This document shows positions 20,210 through 28,103 of a DNA stretch of 28,103 bases, one piece after another. Each line of letters begins with the position of its first letter. Positions within the stretch are counted from its first letter, which is position 1. Made by a program: the position numbers and the translations under genes. The DNA lies in contig MU119686.1 of the NCBI GenBank assembly GCA_014904845.1, forward strand, positions 1 to 28,103, in the 5' to 3' direction. Origin of the DNA: Acephala macrosclerotiorum. Taxonomy: Eukaryota; Ascomycota; Leotiomycetes; Helotiales; Mollisiaceae. A model generated the notes under the pieces. The model did no database searches, was not told the origin of the DNA, and was given only the letters and a program-made list of their open reading frames with translations.

Positions 20210-23200
20210 TATTTTAAAATTAAATTATTAAAAAATTAATACGATAAAAATTTTTTTATTATATTTAAAAATCGTACGAATTTATTTTATTATAATAAAA
20301 TCATTAAAAAAAATTATAATTTTATAATAATAATAAATATAATTAAAATATATTTCAAAAAAACGAAAATAAATAATTATATATATTTTTACAAAAAAAA
20401 AATTATATTATTACGAATTATTATTATCAATTAATAAAAAATCAAATTAAAATATTTTTAATTATTTTTCGATCAATTTCAATAAATTTAATATAATTTA
20501 TTAAACGAATATTATACAAAATATAATCTTCGAAATTAAATTATTAACGTTTATAAAAATATTAAAAAATATAATTTTATATTTTATAAATTTATAAATA
20601 TATTTAAAAACGTTTAAATTAAATTACGATTTATAATCGATATTACAATACGTTTATAAAAAACGTAATAATATAATAATAATCTCAATTACAATTTTTA
20701 AAAAAATAAAAAAAATAATAATAAAATCGATTAAAATTAAATCGATCGAATATACGAAAAACGTAATAAAAAACGTAAATATAAATTAATTTCAATTTCT
20801 CGATTTTTTCGATTTAATAAAAAAATAAAAAAATATTTTAAAATTATAATAATTATTACGCGAATTATAATTATTAAAAAAAAAATTATTAAAAAAAAAT
20901 ATTATATTTATAATAAATTAAATTATTAATTAATAAAATATATAATAAAAAAACGATAATAAATATATTTTAAATTTCAATAATACGTTTAATATATTAT
21001 TAATCGCGATATTATAACGATTTATTATTAAAATTTTTTTATAAAATACGAAAATATAAATTTTTTTTCAAAAAATAATAAAATCGAAAAAATCTATTAA
21101 TTATTAATAAATATAAAAATAAAAAACTAAAATAATTTTTTTTTTATTAAATTTAAAAAAATTAATAATATTTAAATAATAATTATTTTAAACGATTAAT
21201 TTATTCGTTATATTATTACAAAAAAAAATATATTCAATTTATTATTATTATTATAATAATTTAATAAAAATTTAATATTTACATTTGAAAATTATTATTC
21301 GTTTGAAATTTTTTAAAAAATTATATTAAATAATAAAATTATAATTTCGAGTACTATAAAAAATCGATAATAAAATTTAATTAAACGTATTAACGATTAA
21401 TATTTACAAAATTCAATTTAATAAAAAAATTATATTATCGTAAAAAATAATTTAAATTAATACGTTTTTAAATATTATAATATTTTATATCGTTTTAATA
21501 AATATATTATTTTTATTTTATATTTAAAATATAAATAAAATAAAAATAAAATTCGATAATTTTAAAAACGTTTTAATTCAAAGAAATAAAATTATTTATA
21601 AATATTATTATATTAATAAAAAAAAAATCTAATTTAAAATTATTTTATCGAAATCGAATTACGATAATTATATAAATAATTTGTTTTATTTATCGATATA
21701 ACGTTTATTAAAAAAATTTTAATACGTAAATTACAATATAAATATTAAATATTATTATTATTATTAAATACATAATAAATTATTTAAAAAATTTAAATTT
21801 ATTTTATAAAATAATTATAAATTTAATTATTTGATTATTATTAATATTTAAACGAAAAATCAATTTTATAAATAATAAATTTAATAACAATATTTTAAAC
21901 AATTAAATTTTTAAAAAATATATTTATAAAAACGATATAAAATATTTTTTAAATATATTAAATCGATATATATTAAAAATTATCGAATTATTTTATTTAT
22001 AATATAAAAAAAAAAAATTCGTTTATAAAATTCTAATAATATACAAAAATAATAATAATTAAAATTAAAAATTTTTTATTGAAATTTATAATAATATGAA
22101 AAAAATAAAAAAATATTATATTTTATTATAATAAATTTATAAAATTATTCAAAATGAAATTATTAATAAATAAATTAATAAAAAATTAATTTTATAAATA
22201 ATAATCAAAATAATAAACAATTTAATAAAATTAAACGAAATTATATTAACGTTATTAATTTTTAAAATATATTTTAAAATAATTACTAAAAATATATTAT
22301 TTTTATTAACAATTAAAAAAATTAAAAAAATTCATATAATTATTAAAAAAATATAACGTTTATACGTCGAACGTTAAATTACGAATACGTTTATAATAAA
22401 AAATAATTCGAATATAAAATTTATTTTAAATTTATTAATTTTTTTCAATATACGTATTTAATAAATAAAATAAAATAAAATAAAATTATATAAATTATTA
22501 ATAACGAATAAAAAAATATATATAATTAATATATTTTACAAATTAATTAAATTTCGTTCAATGATAATTAAATCGTATTATATAAAAAAAAAATTTATAA
22601 AAAACTATTAATAAAAAATAGTTTTTTATATTTTTTTTATTTAATAAATTAAATTAAAAAAATTTAAATAATAAATTACTAATAAAATAACGCGATCGAA
22701 AACGATTGAAAAAATTATATAATAATAATAAAATATTTAATAAAAAATTACAATAAAATAAATATTATTAATTCGTTAAAAATAAAAACAATAATACGTT
22801 TATTATTATTATTAAAAACAAAAATAAAATATTTATAACGTTTATAATAAATAAATAAAAAACCAATAAAAAAACTTTTATTATAATTACAAAAAAAAAT
22901 ATAATTATTATATTCGAAATATCGTTTAAAAATTTTTAATAAAAAAAAATCGATAATTTAATCGTAAAATTTTTTTTTTAATTCGTTAAATTCGATTTTA
23001 TTAAATATATTAATATTCGTATTTTTAATTTAAAATTAATTAATAAAATTAAAAATAAAACTATAAATAATTTGTATAAAAAATTAAAATTAATAATTTA
23101 AAAATATAATAATAAAAAAAATTTTTTTTTTATATAATTTTTAATTATTCAAAAAATTAATTAATAAATTATTATTGTATTAATATTTTTTTAATTTAAT

Positions 23201-23262
23201 TTTTAAATAAAATAATTAAAATATAATTTCGTAATATTATATAAATATATATATTAATAATT
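20210..23262 (+). mobile_element. Copia-like copy D, main part (gag, protease, integrase, RT start)
   Basis: Colinear with L about 4810-7890 on the same strand. For example 20740-20790 matches 5270-5320 and 23215-23255 matches 7850-7890. It therefore holds decayed gag, protease, integrase, linker and the first part of RT. The match stops abruptly near 23262, before the catalytic RT segment, so the copy is 3'-truncated or broken by another insertion. C is mostly in CpG, more eroded than L but less than B. Confidence 0.85.
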
Positions 23263-26200
23263 TAATTTTATTTATTTTTTTTTTCAAAAAAATATTTATT
23301 TATTTATATAATTAAATAAAATAAACGTAAAATTAAAAAATAAATATTAAAGTAATTATTGTTAAAAACAATAAAAATTATAATTCGAATTATTTAATCG
23401 ATTTTTTAAATGATTATTTAATTGAATTAATATTAGTATTTTTTTTTTTTTGAAAGAAAACGCTTTTTTTAACTAGTAAATTAAAATCAAAAAAAAATAC
23501 TATTGCGATTATTAACGCGTTATTTTATTATCGAATATTAAAAAAAAATTTAATCGTAAATTAATCGTAAATTAATCGTCGTTATATATTATAATATTTG
23601 ATCGATTAAATTAAACTTGAAAAGATTTCTCTAAATTCGATATTTATAATCTTCGAATCAATCGAAAATTTTACTTTTAAAAATATTAAAAATATTGAAA
23701 AATATTAAAAATATTAAAACAATAATTATACGTTTTTTTTAATATTATTTTTTTTAATAATTATTTTTATTATTATTTTTATTTTCATTGATTAATTTCT
23801 AGATTTTAAAACGTTATATTTATTTTTATATTTTAATATTAATAAGCGATTCAAATAATTTATTAATATTAAATTTAATTATAATATTAATTAAATTACT
23901 ATTTTTAATAATTTATTGAATTTTTAAAAAATTTTTACATTCGTACGATTATTTAATAATTATAATATTGATTATAAAATACTTTTTTATAATAATATTA
24001 AATTTAATTATATATTCGTAAAAAAAAAAATTTTGATATAAATAATTACAAAAATTAAATTTAATTTTAATCGTTTTATAATAAAATTAAAAATAATAAA
24101 AATCGAGATTTTTATATCGATTTTTATTATTATTATATATAATTCAAAAATTAAAATAATATAAATAATTTTTTTGTATTTTATTGAATTTTAATAAATC
24201 AAATTATTTCGTAATTCGAATTATTTATTACTATAGATTTTATTATTAAAAACAACGATATATTCGATTTATAAATTGAGATTTTTATTTATAACAAAAA
24301 AATGTTTACAAAAACGAAAAATTTTATTAAATATAAATTCAAACAAAGAAATTGAAATTTATAATTGAAATTGTTTATTTGTTATTATAATCGTTTATTT
24401 AATATTACAATTTATTTTTTCTTAAGATTTTAATATTGAATTATTATCGATATATTGTACGCAATTTTCGATTAATAAATAGAATTAATATATATTTTTT
24501 AAATATATTATTTGAAATACGTTTATTTATAAAAATTTAATTTTAAATCAATTAAATTTAAATATTTATTTTATTTTTTTTGTGAAAATATAATTTTATT
24601 TTCAATTTCGTTTATTATTAATTTATATTTATTAAATAATAAAAAAATATTCGATGTAAAAAACTTTATAAATTTAATTAATAATTTGATTTTTTGTAAT
24701 TTAAAATTTTTTAATTTTATAAAAATTTGATTTTTTAAAATAAACGTATTATCGATTTATATATTAATTATTTCGAATAAAATACGATTATTTTTTATAA
24801 TAAATAAACAAAAATCGAAAATTGAAAATTTTATTAAAATTTTATTTTTATAGTAAATATTATACATTTTATATTAATATATTTTCGTTTTCGAGATTTT
24901 ATAAAAAAATTTAATTATTTTAAAAACGATATTCAATAAAAATTTATTTATTATTTTTTTTGAAAATTTAATAAAAATAATACGTATTAATAAAATTATT
25001 GATTATATATATATTTGAATAATATTTTTTTAAATTTGAAAAATAAAATTAAAACGATAATAATTCGTTAATTAATATATTAAATAATCGAAAATTAAAT
25101 TAATATTGTTTTTTTGTTTTTATCGTTAAATATTTAAATTATAAAACGAGATTTCTCGTATAAAATTATTGTTTTTATATTTTTAATTTCGTTTATTAAT
25201 TTTAAATTAAAAATTTATTAATTATTAATTTTTTTTCGAATTATTAAAAATCAATTTAAAGATTTTTTTTGTAATTAATTTATTAATTTTCTTTTTATAA
25301 AAAACTACGAATAAATCGCTTAAAATAATAATAATTTTTTTTGTATAAAGATTTATAAATAATTGTTTATTTTTAGTTTTTTTTTCTATTAAATAAACTT
25401 TGAAAATTTTTATATTTATACAAATTATTATATAAATATATTTATTAAAATTAAAAATATAAAAAAAGATTTTTATTACAATTTGAAATAAACGTAAATT
25501 TTTTTTTAAAATATACGAAGTTTTTTCAATCGAATAAAATAAATTAAATATATTTTTTTTTATTTTCAAATTTTTTTTAAAAAAATTTAATTTTAAATTT
25601 AAATTTTTTAATTGTTTTTCGAGTTACTCGAAATTTCAATAAAATAATTTTATTATAATATTATAAAATTTTTTTAATTTATTTAATAATTATAATTAAT
25701 ATATTTTTTTATTTTTTTTTTCTTTAAATAAATACATTTAAATTTAAAAATAAATCGATTAAATAATAATTTTATAAATTATTTTTTATTCGTAAAATAT
25801 TATTAATTTAATAAATAATATAATATTTTCAAATTATAATTATTGTATTTTTTATTATTTTAATTTTAATAACAATTGATATTACAAACGCATTTTATTA
25901 TAATATTCGAAAATAAATATTAAAAATATAAAAACAATATTATTTAAAATCGCTTTTTTTTTTATAAATTGAAAAATTCTTAAAATTATATATTATATAT
26001 ACGTTTTAATAAAACGTAATATTTTTTTATTAAATTAATCGAATTATAAATTTCTATTAATATAATTTTCAAATCAATATTTATATTTTTAATATTATTA
26101 TAAAAAATTTTAAAATTGAAATTCGTTTTAAAATTATAAATAACAAATATTAATAATTTAAAATAAACATTAATTTAATACGTTTAAAAAACGTTTTATA

Positions 26201-28103
26201 TTTTTTTCGTCGATATATTAACAAAAAATTTTATAATTTGAAATATTATAATTTTATTTACAATTTGAAATATTAATTTTTTATCGATTTACAATTCGTT
26301 TAAATAAACGAAATAATTAAAATTATAATTATCGCGTAATATAAATTTAAAACAATTAAAAAATTTACTATTTATTTAATATTATTAATAAAATTTTATT
26401 ATTTTTTTGATTTCTTTGAAATTTATAAAATACTTTTTACATTTTAATATTCGTACTAATTTAACGATTGATAAATATTTGAAACGTTTATATAATCGTT
26501 TAAATTTTATTTTAATCAAATAATAAACGATAAAATCGATTTTTATTATAAAAATCTTATAATTATTATAAATTAAACTTTTAAATAATATTTAAAAATA
26601 TTTAAATATTTTAATAATAAACGTATATCGTTTATTTTAAATAAATATATTATTGAAATTATTGAATTTAATTTGTAATTTATTTATATTTTAAAAATAA
26701 AACAAAAAAAATACATTTATTAAAACTACGTAAAATATAATACGTTTAATTAACGTATTAATATCAATTATTTTATTTTTATCGAACGATTTCGATTTTT
26801 TAAAATCGTTATATATATATTTTTTTTTTTTTAATATATAATAAATATTTCAATAATTCGAATTTTTATAAATAAAATATTTTTTTTCATATTAATATAT
26901 TATCGATTTTTTTTAATTAATTCGATTATTATATTGAATACTTTTATTAAAATATTTGTAATTTACAAAATATAATTCGTTTATATTTCAATAGATTTTT
27001 TTTTTTAATTAAAAAATTTTTAAAAATAATTTTTATTTTTATTTAAAATAAAATCGTATTATAAACGTTTTTATATACGATTTAAAAACTCGATAAAAAT
27101 CGAAAAAGTATTTAATAATATTTTAATACATTTTAATAAACGTAATAAAATTTATTTCGTATAATAATTTTGATTCGTATATTCGAATATAAATCAAATT
27201 ATTTTTAGATTAATTTTTAATACAATATTTCAAAATATTTGAAAATCGTTTTATTTAAATTTTACGTTCGAATTATAATAAATATAATCGTATTTTATTA
27301 ATTGAATATTCAATTTCAACGTTTTTTAGTCTCGAAATTCGATTTTACAATCTCGATTATTTTATCGAAAAAAATTTTTTTTAATAAGTTTTTAATAATA
27401 GAATTTATTAATTTTATTAGTAAATATAATCAAAAACGTATAATAATAATTTTCGAATTTAACGTTTATTTTTAAATATAAATCTTTAAATACTCATATA
27501 AATATATTTAATAAATTTTTTTTTTTAATATTTAAATTTATTATTATAAATTTTTATAAAAATAATTAATTTTTTATTGAAATTAAATATTATTTAATTT
27601 TTATAATTAAAATTATATATTAATTAATTGAAATTTTTTAACAATTTTTCAATTTTTAATAATAATAAAAACAATGAATTTTATATCGAGTTTTCGTTTT
27701 TTAGTAATAAATTTAATAATAATATTTTATTGCGTTTTTAAAATTATTTTTAAAATATCGTATATTCGAATAATATTATTTATTTTATAGAAAATTTTAT
27801 AATAAATTTTAATAATTAAAAAGAAATTTCGAAAATACTAATATTATTTTTTTAATTTTTTCAATAAAAATAATAAAAAATATTAATTTTCAAATTTATT
27901 TTATTTTTAAATCGATTGTATTTTTCTATAAATTAAAATTTTTTATTAAATTTGTTTTTACGATTTTTTTATGCGATTATTTTGATTATTTTTTTTTATT
28001 TGTAATATTTATTAATATTTTTAAAATTTTAATAAATCGTTTTTTTAATATTTATATTTTATTTATTCGTAAAATTTTACGTAATTTTTTTCTCGTATTT
28101 TTT
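23263..28103. other. AT-rich decayed sequence, unassigned
   Basis: 4.8 kb beyond the break in copy D. It has the same base pattern as the repeats (C mostly in CpG, many TA), so it is probably also a mutated repeat, but I found no convincing match to copies A, B, D, L or element E. The longest open frame is on the - strand at 25225-25569 (114 codons, Lys/Ile/Phe/Asn-rich, no recognised motif). Neighbouring - strand sequence is partly open too, so a - strand coding relic is possible. It runs off the window edge. Confidence 0.45.

Noticed and set aside
91..28103. Mitochondrial, plastid or apicomplexan genome as the source of the AT richness
   Set aside because: There are no organelle genes, rRNA or tRNA, and no intact coding frames. 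The C/T and G/A pairs between aligned repeat copies show the AT richness is acquired mutation of retrotransposons.

Overview
The window looks like part of a gene-free, very AT-rich block of a filamentous ascomycete genome (Pezizomycotina, by inference). It consists of retrotransposon copies destroyed by C-to-T and G-to-A change on both strands, which is the outcome expected of repeat-induced point mutation (RIP). I find no intact host gene, rRNA, tRNA or CRISPR array. The organism call rests on two things: the RIP-like pattern, and decayed pol sequence that resembles Ty1/copia elements of ascomycetes. That resemblance is from memory; no search was run.

Layout. 1-90 is a perfect 9-bp tandem repeat and 91-865 is featureless. 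874-1633 is the first of four copies of a ~760-bp non-autonomous element ('element E', - strand). 1642-3397 and 9631-12556 are the two halves of an old copia-like copy on the - strand (copy A). Copy A is split by a younger, complete copia-like retrotransposon on the + strand (copy L, 3403-9625), which has two 208-bp LTRs and a 5-bp ATAAT target duplication. 12582-13338 is element E copy 2, the best preserved. 13339-14594 and 15344-17082 are two halves of a third, extremely eroded copia-like copy on the - strand (copy B), split by E copy 3 (14595-15343) and carrying a remnant 5' LTR. 17766-19433 and 20202-23262 are two parts of a fourth copy on the + strand (copy D), split by E copy 4 (19434-20201) with an 8-bp target duplication. 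23263-28103 is AT-rich decayed sequence that I could not assign.

History. In copy L the protease-end, integrase and reverse-transcriptase remnants share one reading frame, and RNase H lies in another. Copies A and D are inverted relative to each other and share a 5' part that L and B lack, so at least two related copia lineages are present. L is least mutated and sits inside A. B is most mutated: in a 34-nt stretch of its LTR all 20 G/C positions of the L sequence have become A/T. The insertion order and degree of decay agree with repeated rounds of insertion followed by RIP-like mutation. Element E and the core of the L LTRs stand out as islands of normal base composition.
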